The notes under the pieces were generated by a model that was not told the origin of the DNA, did no database searches, and saw nothing but the letters and a program-made list of their open reading frames with translations. DNA of 64,000 nucleotides from a virus. The translations under genes and the position numbers were made by a program. This document shows, in pieces, positions 9,050 to 17,060 of the stretch (its first letter is position 1; each line of letters starts with the position of its first letter). The stretch is taken from positions 24,326 to 88,325 of the IMG/VR virus record IMGVR_UViG_3300019763_000006, one strand, 5' to 3'.

Positions 9050-9769
9050 ATGAGAAAAGAAAATATTTTAAGAGGAGATTCATTAATTTTTACAAATGGT
9101 TTTGAAATAAGACAACCAACTGTAAGTGATATTATGGATTTAGGATTTGAAGAATATAGTTGGTTTAAAAACTGTATATGTAGTAATATCTCTGATATGA
9201 TAGTACCTTTATGGGGTATGGGATATGATTTTGAAAAAATAGAAGAAAAAGATTTATTAAAAATATTAGTAGGTCAAAATAAAGCTATATTTTGTGAAAT
9301 TTTTAAATATTTTACTAATGCAGAAAAAATAGATTTTATTATAGATAATAATAAAGAAAAGTTAGTAGGTCAAATTAATAACAAACATTTTCATATAGAT
9401 GAAAAAATATTATTCTTAATTAAAGATTTTTTTTGTAAAATAAATAAAATAAAACATAGTAGAATGAGAAAATTTATCGGTGAAAAAACTAAAAAAAGTA
9501 TTTTAGATGAAGATTATGAAGAATATTTGTTTGAATTAAAAGAAAATAAAGAAAAGAATGAAGATTATTTCGGTAATTTATTATCAGATTTAGTGATTAT
9601 AAATAAAAGAGATTGGAATTTTGTTTATAGTCTTTATTTATCTCAATTATATGAGGAGATTTATAAAACAAGTAAAAAATCTAAAATAGATTTAACACTA
9701 CAAGGAATCTATTGTGGTAATATAGATGGAGGTAAAATTCCAAGCAGTAGCTTAGACCTGAATAATTGA
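9050..9769 (+). CDS. Unknown tail-region protein
   Basis: 239 residues, ATG after AGAGGT. Begins with a short beta segment then FEIRQPTVSDIMDLGFEEYSWF, a pattern I associate with unnamed proteins in Clostridium-type siphophage tail operons. The remainder is helical and Lys/Glu rich. The stop is TGA followed at once by TAA. It lies immediately upstream of the tail tube gene. No function assigned. Confidence 0.6.
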   Translation: MRKENILRGDSLIFTNGFEIRQPTVSDIMDLGFEEYSWFKNCICSNISDMIVPLWGMGYDFEKIEEKDLLKILVGQNKAIFCEIFKYFTNAEKIDFIIDNNKEKLVGQINNKHFHIDEKILFLIKDFFCKINKIKHSRMRKFIGEKTKKSILDEDYEEYLFELKENKEKNEDYFGNLLSDLVIINKRDWNFVYSLYLSQLYEEIYKTSKKSKIDLTLQGIYCGNIDGGKIPSSSLDLNN

Positions 9770-9791
9770 TAAATAATAGGAGGAATATATC

Positions 9792-10589
9792 ATGGCAGAA
9801 AGTTTTGATTTAAGTATTCAAAAAGTACCATATGTTATTGGAAGAGACAAAGTAACTAAAGAACCTAAAATTACGTTATCTAGACTAAAAGATTTAACAT
9901 TCACAAATGGTGCAGAAACAGTAGCTTTAACAGCTGGGGGTACACCTTTAGCACATTTTGGACACTCAAAAACATTTGGTATGAGTGGTACTAATGCAAC
10001 AATTAATGGAAGTTTAATGGCTTTACAATTAGGAACAAATGTTGTAGCAGTAGCATCAAGTACGGAAATAAGAATTAATGAAATTGTAACTGTGGATGTA
10101 GCAGATACTGCAACATTATCTTATGTACCAACTGGAACAGCTGGTGAAGAATTATTATGGGCAGAAATTATTGATTCTACTAATACTCCAACTGCTACAT
10201 TACAACAAGCAGCGGCAGTCGCAGCAGGTAAATTTACAGTTACAGCTAAAGCTTTAGCTTTTGAAACAGGAGAAGCTCCAGTAGGGACTAGAATCAGAGT
10301 GAGCTATTATCCAACAGCTTCAAATGTTAAGAAAATTAAAAATATGGCAACTGAATACAGCACGACATTAGATTGGGATGTTCATTGTAGATTTTTAAAT
10401 GTTTGTACTAAAGAAGAGGTAAAAGGTTATATGCATGTACCATCTGGATTTTTAGAAGGTAGTTTTGAATGGGCAACTGGAGAGACTTCTGACCCCGCAA
10501 TAGTTGCCTTTAGTTTAATGGCCGAACAGGGTTGCCTAGATTCAGAATTATACACATTACACATATATTCAGAAGATGATTTAGTATAA
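9792..10589 (+). CDS. Major tail (tube) protein
   Basis: 265 residues, ATG after AGGAGG. Gly/Thr/Ala-rich and low in Lys compared with its neighbours, as highly expressed virion proteins often are. Begins with a segment on ligand strands (ITLSRLKDLTFTNGAE), contains an Ala-rich stretch (LQQAAAVAAGKFTV), and ends with a beta-rich part containing EGSFEWATGETSDP. It should polymerise into the tube through which DNA passes. Position before the tape measure region and composition support the call. Confidence 0.7.
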   Translation: MAESFDLSIQKVPYVIGRDKVTKEPKITLSRLKDLTFTNGAETVALTAGGTPLAHFGHSKTFGMSGTNATINGSLMALQLGTNVVAVASSTEIRINEIVTVDVADTATLSYVPTGTAGEELLWAEIIDSTNTPTATLQQAAAVAAGKFTVTAKALAFETGEAPVGTRIRVSYYPTASNVKKIKNMATEYSTTLDWDVHCRFLNVCTKEEVKGYMHVPSGFLEGSFEWATGETSDPAIVAFSLMAEQGCLDSELYTLHIYSEDDLV

Positions 10590-10603
10590 GGATGTGAATA
10601 GTA

Positions 10604-10822
10604 ATGAAATATAAATTTCGTGGTCAATTGAATGATGGCACAATGGTAGATATTTTTGATTTTGAAAATGATTTTGCAAAATGCGACCATAAAAAAGGAA
10701 ATATTTATATTGATGAATTTAATTCGATTATTATTCCAAGAGATACTTTTAAAAAGGAATTTTTAAAAAAAGAGATTGAAGAAGTAAAATTTGAAAAGAT
10801 GGTATCTAAAAAGTCAAAATGA
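10604..10822 (+). CDS. Small unknown tail-operon protein
   Basis: 72 residues, ATG after AAGGATGTG, 14 bp behind the tail tube gene. Beta N-terminus (MKYKFRGQLNDGTMVDIFDF) and basic C-terminus (KKSK). It occupies the place of a tail chaperone but is much shorter than usual. Stop is TGA. Function not recognised. Confidence 0.55.
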   Translation: MKYKFRGQLNDGTMVDIFDFENDFAKCDHKKGNIYIDEFNSIIIPRDTFKKEFLKKEIEEVKFEKMVSKKSK

Positions 10823-11066
10823 TGTTAATGTGATTTGTAGTTAACATTTAAAGTGTTAAATTTAGAATAAATAATAAGGAGTCATAAGAGAAGTGTTTAG
10901 ACACAGATTTTGTGTCTCCTTATTTTTTTATTTTTAAAATATGTATTTTAATTATATTTTATTTAAAAATATTAATAAATAATACAAAATAATTAAGTAT
11001 ATAATATATTTATATAAATTTATTACTATAGAACAAAAAATAATAAAATTGGAAGGATGATTAAAA
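10823..11066 (+). terminator. Hairpins and intrinsic terminator closing tail tube unit
   Basis: Two structures: an ATGTTAA / TTAACAT hairpin just after the stop (about 10822-10851), then a nested hairpin at 10873-10930. The nested hairpin has outer arms AATAAGGA / TCCTTATT and inner stem AGACACA / TGTGTCT, followed by TTTTTTTATTTTT. Beyond it, 10931-11040 is extremely AT-rich with TATAAT at about 11000 but no convincing -35 box; a promoter for the next gene may lie here. Confidence 0.75.
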
Positions 11067-11360
11067 ATGGTAAAAAGACCTTATTTCAACACGATATCAA
11101 CTACAACAGCAGGTGGTTCAGTATCTCTACCATCAGGATTAAAAATCTTGTATATTACTAATGATGATGATACTAATTTTACAAAAATATCAATTAATGC
11201 AGCAATTGGTACTGCAAATAATGATGAAGCTACTATTTTAGCAACAAAATCATTAGATTTTACAAATTCATGTGAGCAAATCGGAGGAAATAATTTAACG
11301 CTTTACTTTAAAGCAGATACTGCGGCTGTAGCGGTAACTATTATTGGATATATTTCATAA
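11067..11360 (+). CDS. Small beta-rich protein, possible minor virion/decoration protein
   Basis: 97 residues, ATG after GGAAGGATG. Thr/Ala/Ile-rich, low charge, all-beta (SVSLPSGLKILYITNDDDTN ... AVAVTIIGYIS). It is flanked by strong terminators on both sides (10873-10930 and 11374-11413), so it may be a separately regulated single-gene transcript, as for an abundant small structural protein. No family recognised. Confidence 0.55.
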   Translation: MVKRPYFNTISTTTAGGSVSLPSGLKILYITNDDDTNFTKISINAAIGTANNDEATILATKSLDFTNSCEQIGGNNLTLYFKADTAAVAVTIIGYIS

Positions 11361-11373
11361 TAATTAGCATTAT

Positions 11374-11413
11374 GTATAGAGAGGAGTGTAAAACGCTTCT
11401 CTTTATACTTAAA
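11374..11413 (+). terminator. Intrinsic terminator
   Basis: 15-bp inverted repeat GTATAGAGAGGAGTG / CGCTTCTCTTTATAC with loop TAAAA; a few mismatched or G-T pairs. The U-tract is weak (TTAAATA), so termination may be partial. Confidence 0.75.
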
Positions 11414-11435
11414 TATATAAAAAGAAGGTGAAAAT

Positions 11436-11786
11436 ATGGGTTTAGGTGAATTAAGTGCAAGCGGAATAGTAACAAATTATCATTTGTCGATACCTAATAA
11501 TATATGGTACACAACCACAGAAGAAAATGAAGTTATTCCTTTAGTTGATGAAATGAATGGCTATTTAAGACTAATTAATGATATACAAATATTTGCAAAA
11601 GATACTAGTATTATTTATAGACTATGTAGAATAGATAATAAAGTAGATAAAAATATAGGATATTATACAGATGTTATATTCGTTGATAGTAATTCTATAG
11701 ATAGTACAGTTGGTGTTTCAATAAACGCAATACAGATATTAGGATTGGCTGGACAATCTTTTAGATTTAAAGGTAGTCTATATTAG
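11436..11786 (+). CDS. Unknown protein, probable virion component
   Basis: 116 residues, ATG after AGAAGGTG. Mixed alpha/beta; the segment TVGVSINAIQILGLAGQSFRFKGSLY is hydrophobic but not a clear membrane helix. It precedes the 426-residue protein by 11 bp and is probably co-translated with it. Function not recognised. Confidence 0.55.
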   Translation: MGLGELSASGIVTNYHLSIPNNIWYTTTEENEVIPLVDEMNGYLRLINDIQIFAKDTSIIYRLCRIDNKVDKNIGYYTDVIFVDSNSIDSTVGVSINAIQILGLAGQSFRFKGSLY

Positions 11787-11797
11787 GAGGTGAAAAA

Positions 11798-13078
11798 ATG
11801 TCAAATGATTATAAAAGAATTACATCTAACGCAGGCACAAATATAGATGGTGCAGGATTATCACAATCTAATACAGTATTTGGTGATGGAATTATTGGTA
11901 GCAGAGTACCTACAGGATTAGGACAATTCTTTTATGGAATAGATGATAGATTCGCAGATTCGACTATTACAAACGGTGGAAGTATAACAATTACTGGAGG
12001 CGTTGGATATGAAAATTTATTAACGGTTTCAACATCTACAACACCAAATTCAAGTGCTATTACTCAAAATACAGAATATTTAAGATATGTTCCAAGTTAT
12101 GAGTTTGGTATGTTTTTTACAATGTTAGCAAATAAGCCAAATGGGGATGGATATATTAAAGGTGGTTTATTTGATGGCGATAATGGGTTTTGGATAGGTT
12201 ATAAGGAAATAGATGGAATCCAAGAATTTGGAATATGTAGAGTAAAAGATGGATTAGAATATTTTATAAAACAAGAAGAATTTAATATAGATACTTTGGA
12301 TGGAAATGGTAGAAGTGGTATGGTATTAAATCCATCATTTGGTAATATTTATAGAATAAGAGGTGGATATTTAGGATTTGCAGAGATACTTTTTGAGATT
12401 ATATCTCCTAAAGGTGAAATAATATTGTTTCATAGAATAGAGTATCCAAATTCAAGTTTTGAAACTCATGTATCAAATACCAATCTTTTAGCAAGGATAG
12501 AAGTTTTTAATGGTACAACCGCAGAAGATGTAGTAGCTAAATTTGGCTCATATTGTACTTATGTAGTAGATGGAAATAGTGCAGATAAAAATAACAGAAA
12601 TTTTTCATTAGGTATTGCAAATTTAGAATTAAGCGCAGTTACTTCATACAATAGAGATACTATTATTTCATTCAGAAGTGCTAAAACATTTCAAGGGAAT
12701 TTAATGCCTACAGCCAAGCCGAATAAGATTTTTTCGTTACTTAATTTTTTCTCATTATCTTTAAATGGACAAAATAAAACAGGACTTATAGAATTAATAA
12801 AAATTAGTTCTGACAATAATCTAACTGGAACTTTTACATCAAAAGACTCTGGAAATTCTACAATCTCATATTCAACAAATGCTACTTATGATTTTGATGG
12901 TAGTGAAGAAGTTGTATTTTCAACATCCTTTAAAAGTACTGATGATATAATTAGTTTATTAGTTCAAGAATTAAATCTAATTTTAAAACCAGGAGAAGAT
13001 ATGGTTTTTGCAATTACAAGTTCTACAACTTTAGATATAGATAGTACATTTTCAATAGCTTGGAGTGAATTATTTTAA
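11798..13078 (+). CDS. Large beta-rich virion protein (fibre or head-appendage candidate)
   Basis: 426 residues, ATG after AGGAGGTG. Central 250 residues look like a jelly-roll/lectin-like fold: FFYGIDDRFADSTITNGGS, then GMFFTMLANKPNGDGY, LFDGDNGFWIGYK, FGICRVKDGLEYF. The C-terminal third (from about residue 310) is a second beta domain. Similar layouts occur in virion proteins mounted between head and tail genes. Start supported by the ribosome binding site. The exact location on the virion is unknown. Confidence 0.55.
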   Translation: MSNDYKRITSNAGTNIDGAGLSQSNTVFGDGIIGSRVPTGLGQFFYGIDDRFADSTITNGGSITITGGVGYENLLTVSTSTTPNSSAITQNTEYLRYVPSYEFGMFFTMLANKPNGDGYIKGGLFDGDNGFWIGYKEIDGIQEFGICRVKDGLEYFIKQEEFNIDTLDGNGRSGMVLNPSFGNIYRIRGGYLGFAEILFEIISPKGEIILFHRIEYPNSSFETHVSNTNLLARIEVFNGTTAEDVVAKFGSYCTYVVDGNSADKNNRNFSLGIANLELSAVTSYNRDTIISFRSAKTFQGNLMPTAKPNKIFSLLNFFSLSLNGQNKTGLIELIKISSDNNLTGTFTSKDSGNSTISYSTNATYDFDGSEEVVFSTSFKSTDDIISLLVQELNLILKPGEDMVFAITSSTTLDIDSTFSIAWSELF

Positions 13079-13087
13079 TGTAGATAA

Positions 13088-13114
13088 AATGGCGATTTTA
13101 AATAATCGTCATTT
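13088..13114 (+). terminator. Hairpin after 426-residue gene (weak terminator)
   Basis: Inverted repeat AAATGGCGATT / AATCGTCATTT with one G-T type mismatch and a short loop. The following bases (ACATAATAAAAATATTTTT) lack an immediate U-run, so this may be a stabilising 3' hairpin rather than a strong terminator. Confidence 0.5.
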
Positions 13115-13149
13115 ACATAATAAAAATATTTTTATAAGGAGAGATAAAA

Positions 13150-13539
13150 ATGAAAAGTAATATAATAGGCATAGTTATGGGAATTATATTAACAATAGGA
13201 GGGATTTTTGGATTTTACGTTATAGAAAAAGAAGTAGAATTATATAAACCACCAATTGAGGAATTGCAAGATAATTTAGATGCAATTCAAGGAGTAGGAG
13301 ATACCCTAAAAATTAGAATAGGCAACGGATTATATATATGGATTGATGAAATAAATGAAATAAATGAGGATAGATTAAATAAAATTGACAAATATAACAT
13401 GTTTATGTTAATATTTAGTATAATAGGATTACTATTTATTATTTTTAATTTATTAATGATATTAATAAGGACAAGTGAATTACATTTAATTAAAGAACAT
13501 AGAGCAACACAAGAAATCATTTTAACAGAAGAAAAGTAG
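13150..13539 (+). CDS. Two-TM membrane protein
   Basis: 129 residues, ATG after AAGGAGAG. Hydrophobic segments at about residues 4-24 (IIGIVMGIILTIGGIFGFYV) and 83-107 (MFMLIFSIIGLLFIIFNLLM) are separated by an extracytoplasmic loop of about 55 charged residues; the C-terminus is short and charged. No motif recognised. It is the first gene of the accessory island that breaks up the tail operon. Confidence 0.65.
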   Translation: MKSNIIGIVMGIILTIGGIFGFYVIEKEVELYKPPIEELQDNLDAIQGVGDTLKIRIGNGLYIWIDEINEINEDRLNKIDKYNMFMLIFSIIGLLFIIFNLLMILIRTSELHLIKEHRATQEIILTEEK

Positions 13540-13548
13540 GTGTTTTAT

Positions 13549-13944
13549 ATGAATAGTTTAAAGGAGAGTTTGAATGGTTTATATGAAATTAATAAAATCA
13601 ATAATAATAAAGATATAATTGAAAAAATAATAAAAAGGTTTATTCCTAAATTATATGAAAGACATGGCTATCATTATACGGTAAATTGTTATGGAGATGA
13701 GGATTTATATATAAATTATAATGGTAAAAATTTATTTTTTAAAGTAGATAAAAATGGTATTATTGTATTGTATGATTTGAATTGTTCTGTAAATTATAAA
13801 AGAAAGCATAAATACCATAAACAAAAAAGTTTTAGAAGCTGGATAAATGCAATAAGCTATTTGAAAACTTTGCATCTTCCTAAAAATATGAATAAAAAGA
13901 GAATGAAAAGTTCAATTGATAGAATGTTTGATAAAATTAAATAA
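13549..13944 (+). CDS. Unknown basic protein
   Basis: 131 residues from ATG 13549; a GTG at 13540 is in frame but overlaps the likely GTAGG ribosome binding site, so ATG is preferred. Very basic C-terminal half (KRKHKYHKQKSFRSW...MNKKRMKSS), which suggests nucleic-acid binding. Central strands DLYINYNGKNLFFKVD. It precedes the recombinase gene by 38 bp. Function not recognised. Confidence 0.6.
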   Translation: MNSLKESLNGLYEINKINNNKDIIEKIIKRFIPKLYERHGYHYTVNCYGDEDLYINYNGKNLFFKVDKNGIIVLYDLNCSVNYKRKHKYHKQKSFRSWINAISYLKTLHLPKNMNKKRMKSSIDRMFDKIK

Positions 13945-13982
13945 AGAAAGGAGGATTGAGAAGAAAGGAAAGGTGATATAAT

Positions 13983-14996
13983 ATGGCAAATAATAACGTA
14001 AAAATGAATACATTAAGGAATAGAGCTACTAAATCAGATGATATAACAGAAGAAATGTGGAATAAAGTAAATGAATCAAGTAGATATTTTTATGATGAAT
14101 ATTTTAAATTGAATTCTAATTTAAGCCCAGATACATTGATACAATATAAAAGTGCATTAAGAATATTCTTTTATTATATTTATGAAAATTGTAAAAATAA
14201 AAATATATGGAAGATAAAAAAGACAGATTTTATAAAATATGTTAATTTTTTAGAAAATAATGGGCTATCTTCAAGTGCGATTAAAGTTAAAAGATATGCT
14301 GTGAGTAGTTTTTGTAATACGATGGAAATTATATCAGAGGAAATAGAAGAAGACGATGATTATCCAGATATGTGTACTTTTAGACATTTTGCAAGAGTCA
14401 AAATTGAGGTTGCGAAAAATCAAACTTACGAAAAAATTCCAATCACAAGAGCAGAATATGAAAAGGTTATGGAAAAATTAAAAGAAGATAATGATATATT
14501 AGCAATTGCTTATTGGGGAATAGCTTTTAATATTGGAGCAAGAAGAAGTGAAATGTTACAATTAAAAAGTGATTTAAGTATTAGGGAGAAACAAGATGGT
14601 AAATCTTTTTATTTAAGTGATAATATAAGATTAAAAGGTAAAGGTAAAACGGGTAAGGTTGAAAAATATATGATAAATGATGAAGCCATGGAGTATATTA
14701 AATTTGCAGTTGATAATAAAGGATATGATAGTGAATACATTTTTCAAAATAAAAATGGCAAACCTTTAAGTAGAGCATGGGTGAATAAAATGTTTAAAGA
14801 TAAAATTTCACCGATATTAGGTAGAAGAAGTACTTCACATAATATGAAAAATAGTTGTGCTACTTATTTATTAGAAAACGGGTTCGATATCAAACTTGTA
14901 AGTAAATATGTTTGTCATCATGAGAGTGTAGATGTTACTATGAAGTTTTATGATTTAAGGAATAATGATGAAGAAATAAATGAAATGTTTAAATAA
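13983..14996 (+). CDS. Tyrosine recombinase (integrase/Xer-like) with substituted catalytic Arg
   Basis: 337 residues, ATG after AAAGGTGATATAAT. SAM-like N-terminal core-binding domain (residues 25-125; NLSPDTLIQYKSALRIFFYY). The catalytic domain has Arg I in NIGARRSEMLQLK, the beta-hairpin Lys in LKGKGKTGK, HNMKNSCATYLLENG where families normally have HxLR, then the histidine in KYVCHHES and the nucleophile Tyr in MKFYDLR. The second catalytic Arg is thus Lys, a change expected to weaken strand exchange. It sits within late structural genes, an odd place for an integrase, followed by promoters and noncoding DNA. It may integrate, resolve multimers or be decaying. Confidence 0.85.
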   Translation: MANNNVKMNTLRNRATKSDDITEEMWNKVNESSRYFYDEYFKLNSNLSPDTLIQYKSALRIFFYYIYENCKNKNIWKIKKTDFIKYVNFLENNGLSSSAIKVKRYAVSSFCNTMEIISEEIEEDDDYPDMCTFRHFARVKIEVAKNQTYEKIPITRAEYEKVMEKLKEDNDILAIAYWGIAFNIGARRSEMLQLKSDLSIREKQDGKSFYLSDNIRLKGKGKTGKVEKYMINDEAMEYIKFAVDNKGYDSEYIFQNKNGKPLSRAWVNKMFKDKISPILGRRSTSHNMKNSCATYLLENGFDIKLVSKYVCHHESVDVTMKFYDLRNNDEEINEMFK

Positions 14997-15307
14997 TTCA
15001 AGATATTCTATATTTGTGATAAGATTCAATGAAAATAATGATTAATTTAAAGATTTTAATTAAATAAAAAAAATTTTAATTAAAACTATTGACTTTGATA
15101 TTTAAAGTATGATATAGTGAAGTTAAGTTAAATAACTCTTTAATGGAGAAATTTATTTAACTCGACATCCTTTATCGACAAGAGTTTAGTCATTCTATAT
15201 AAAAATGGCTAATTAAAAAATAAAAAGTATTGACATCATTATATTGTATATGATAATATTAAATAGTATCAAGTAGCAAATATTAGATTATTAAAGGAGA
15301 TTGAATT
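14997..15307 (+). promoter_or_regulatory. Regulatory gap with two sigma70-type promoters and overlapping stem pairs
   Basis: Promoter 1: TTGACT at 15089-15094, 18 bp, TATAGT at 15113-15118. Promoter 2: TTGACA at 15230-15235, 16 bp, GATAAT at 15252-15257, upstream of the 72-residue gene. Between them lie alternative stems: GTTAAATAA / TTATTTAAC (about 15126-15161) and AACTCTT / AAGAGTT (about 15132-15187). They overlap and cannot both form, which would suit a transcribed leader that switches structure. The left part (14997-15085) is plain AT-rich DNA. Confidence 0.7.
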
Positions 15308-15526
15308 ATGGAAAAATATGAAGAGAGAGCGAGAGAACGTTTTGAAAAATTTAAAGAGGATTATAAATATGATAATCTTGATGAATTCAGATGGGAACAA
15401 AAATTTCTATTAGAAGAAGAATTTAAAACTATTCCAATTACAGAAACACGAAGGAGAAATGATGTATTAAAACTTATTAATGATATGACTGGTAGGATAA
15501 TACAAGATAGTTTTGTAAAAAGATAA
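15308..15526 (+). CDS. Small charged protein of unknown function
   Basis: 72 residues, ATG after AAAGGAGATTG. Almost entirely helical and strongly charged (MEKYEERARERFEKFKEDYK...), ending FVKR. It has its own consensus promoter (15230-15257), unlike the tail genes around it, so it may be made early or in a resident state. No family recognised. Confidence 0.6.
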   Translation: MEKYEERARERFEKFKEDYKYDNLDEFRWEQKFLLEEEFKTIPITETRRRNDVLKLINDMTGRIIQDSFVKR

Positions 15527-15984
15527 TAGCATGATAAATATATATTAATCAAGATTGTTATTTTATGACGAATTAATTTATGGGGTCAACTTATAATCGT
15601 CAGCGGTTATAGGTAAGAATTATAATATATGTCATATGGCATGGTTGCTATAAACATAAACAAATTATAGTACTTTAAAAAATAGGTGTTTGTAACTTCA
15701 AAACAAACAGGTGAGGCACTTCATCTAGATAGTGAGAAATCTCAAGTGCCAAAATACATATTAAAAATATTTTTAAAAAAGCATTGACAATAATATGTGA
15801 ATTATGACATACTTGAATAGAAAGTTATTTAAAATATTTTTTATAATTTTGTTTGATAATATAAACTTTGGATAGTCACTAATTATTAAACTAAAAAATA
15901 TTATAAAAGTATTGACAAAATTAATTTAATAATATATACTAAAATAGTAAAGATTAAAAATTAAATTTTAAAGGAGAGAGCAAA
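15527..15984 (+). ncRNA. Noncoding region with clustered inverted repeats, ending in a strong promoter
   Basis: No open frame of note. Complementary pairs, in order: GACGA/TCGTC (about 15567-15600), TTATAG/CTATAA (about 15606-15655) enclosing ATATGtCATAT, GTTTGT/ACAAAC (about 15688-15710), and GGCACTT/AAGTGCC (about 15715-15752) enclosing GAGAAATCTC. This density of stems suggests a folded RNA of roughly 200 nt. A TTGACA at about 15783 has no clear -10. At 15912-15940 TTGACA, 17 bp, TATACT is a near-consensus promoter for the next gene. No known RNA family recognised. Confidence 0.5.
15912..15940 (+). promoter_or_regulatory. Sigma70-type promoter for the 208-residue gene
   Basis: TTGACA (15912-15917), 17-bp spacer, TATACT (15935-15940), about 45 bp upstream of the ATG at 15985. 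Confidence 0.8.
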
Positions 15985-16611
15985 ATGGAAAAAATGACAT
16001 TACACAAAGCATTAGGAGAATTAAAAATATTAGATTCAAGGATTGAAAAATCAATTAATAATGGAGTATTTATCACATCAAATAAGAACTCTAATGAAAA
16101 AATTGATGGAATGAGCATTAAAGATTATGAAGATAAAATTATTAAATCTTCATATGATAAAGTAACTGATTTGATTAGTAGAAGAAGAAAAATCAAAGAT
16201 GCATTGACTCATAAAAATTCAGAAATTGAATTTGAAGTGAATAATGAAAAATTTACAATCGCAACTGCTATTGATAGAAAAAATAATCTAAATAAAGAGA
16301 AATTGTTTTTAAATCAATTAAAAAATCAATATTCAAATACGACAAGTATGGTTAATAGAGTTAATTTGCACTTAGAAGAAGAAGCTTTAAATGAAGCTCA
16401 ACGCTTTTTTGAAAACAAAGATAATGTAGATGTTAAAAAAGTAAAAGCTTTACAAGATGATTATATAGAAAATAGAAAAATGAATCTAATAGACCCATTA
16501 GGAATTAGAGAAAAAATTGAAGAATTAGAATTAAGTATCCAAGTTTTTGAAAGAGAAATTGATTATAAATTATCTGAATTAAATGCAATAAATTTTATTG
16601 AAATAGAATAA
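15985..16611 (+). CDS. Unknown helical protein (DIP1984/septicolysin-like layout)
   Basis: 208 residues, ATG after AAGGAGAGAG. The opening TLHKALGELKILDSRIEKSI and the later EFEVNNEKFTIATAIDRKNNL resemble a small family of helical proteins in Firmicutes and phages (septicolysin/DIP1984-like), recalled from memory and not verified. Coiled-coil segments at the N- and C-termini. Expressed from its own near-consensus promoter. It stands alone, followed by about 900 bp without protein genes. Biochemical role unknown. Confidence 0.6.
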   Translation: MEKMTLHKALGELKILDSRIEKSINNGVFITSNKNSNEKIDGMSIKDYEDKIIKSSYDKVTDLISRRRKIKDALTHKNSEIEFEVNNEKFTIATAIDRKNNLNKEKLFLNQLKNQYSNTTSMVNRVNLHLEEEALNEAQRFFENKDNVDVKKVKALQDDYIENRKMNLIDPLGIREKIEELELSIQVFEREIDYKLSELNAINFIEIE

Positions 16612-16984
16612 AACAATTAATAAGATTATATCCATCATTAAACGAAACCATAAACAATATACATTTAGATTGGTTTTATGCAATTACTAACTAAATTAAA
16701 AAATAAAAGAAATTGCATACTATGCTTATAGTAAACATTAATAAAAAACAAAAATATTTGGTATAATACCATTTGGTATAATACCATAAGTATAAAAGTT
16801 TAAAACTGTAAAAATAAAAGTTTAAAATTGTAAAAATAAAAGTTTAAATTGTGTAAAGATTAAATTGTAAAAATTAATGTTATAAAAATATATAAAATCT
16901 TACACCTACAGTTTGTAGTATGTATATTTTGACTCATGGGTTTCTGGTAAGCTGTTTAGTGGTGGATAATCTTTTAAGTAATAT
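16612..16984 (+). repeat. AT-rich noncoding region with tandem palindromes and 22-bp tandem repeats
   Basis: Two adjacent copies of the 15-mer TTTGGTATAATACCA (16757-16771 and 16772-16786); each contains the 13-bp palindrome TGGTATAATACCA. They are followed by three 22-bp direct repeats beginning ATAAAAGTTTAAA (16792-16813, 16814-16835, 16836-16857) and a partial fourth. Such iteron-like arrays next to AT-rich DNA occur at replication origins and multi-operator sites. The remaining bases up to the tRNA hold a small CTACA/TGTAG hairpin and a TTGACT without a good -10. Confidence 0.7.
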
Positions 16985-17060
16985 AAGGGTGTAGTTCAGA
17001 GAGTAGAACATCGGTCTCCAAAATCGAATGTCGTAGGTTAAAGTCCTACCACCCTTGCCA
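16985..17060 (+). tRNA. trnW: tRNA-Trp (anticodon CCA) with encoded CCA end
   Basis: Full cloverleaf. Acceptor AAGGGTG pairs perfectly with CACCCTT, then discriminator G and encoded CCA. D stem GTTC/GAAC; anticodon stem TCGGT/ATCGA with loop CTCCAAA (anticodon CCA, reads UGG); T stem GTAGG/CCTAC. Oddities: the T loop is TTAAAGT instead of TTC-type (A at position 56), and the D loop AGAGAGTA has A at the usual G18, so the normal D-T elbow pairs are weakened. Base 24 is A (U11-A24), the same base found in the classic E. coli tRNA-Trp UGA suppressor, although I believe some Firmicute tRNA-Trp genes also have it. Confidence 0.88.

Noticed and set aside
15560-15770. tmRNA or second tRNA
   Set aside because: No CCA-type acceptor end, no T-arm consensus and no tag-like reading frame.
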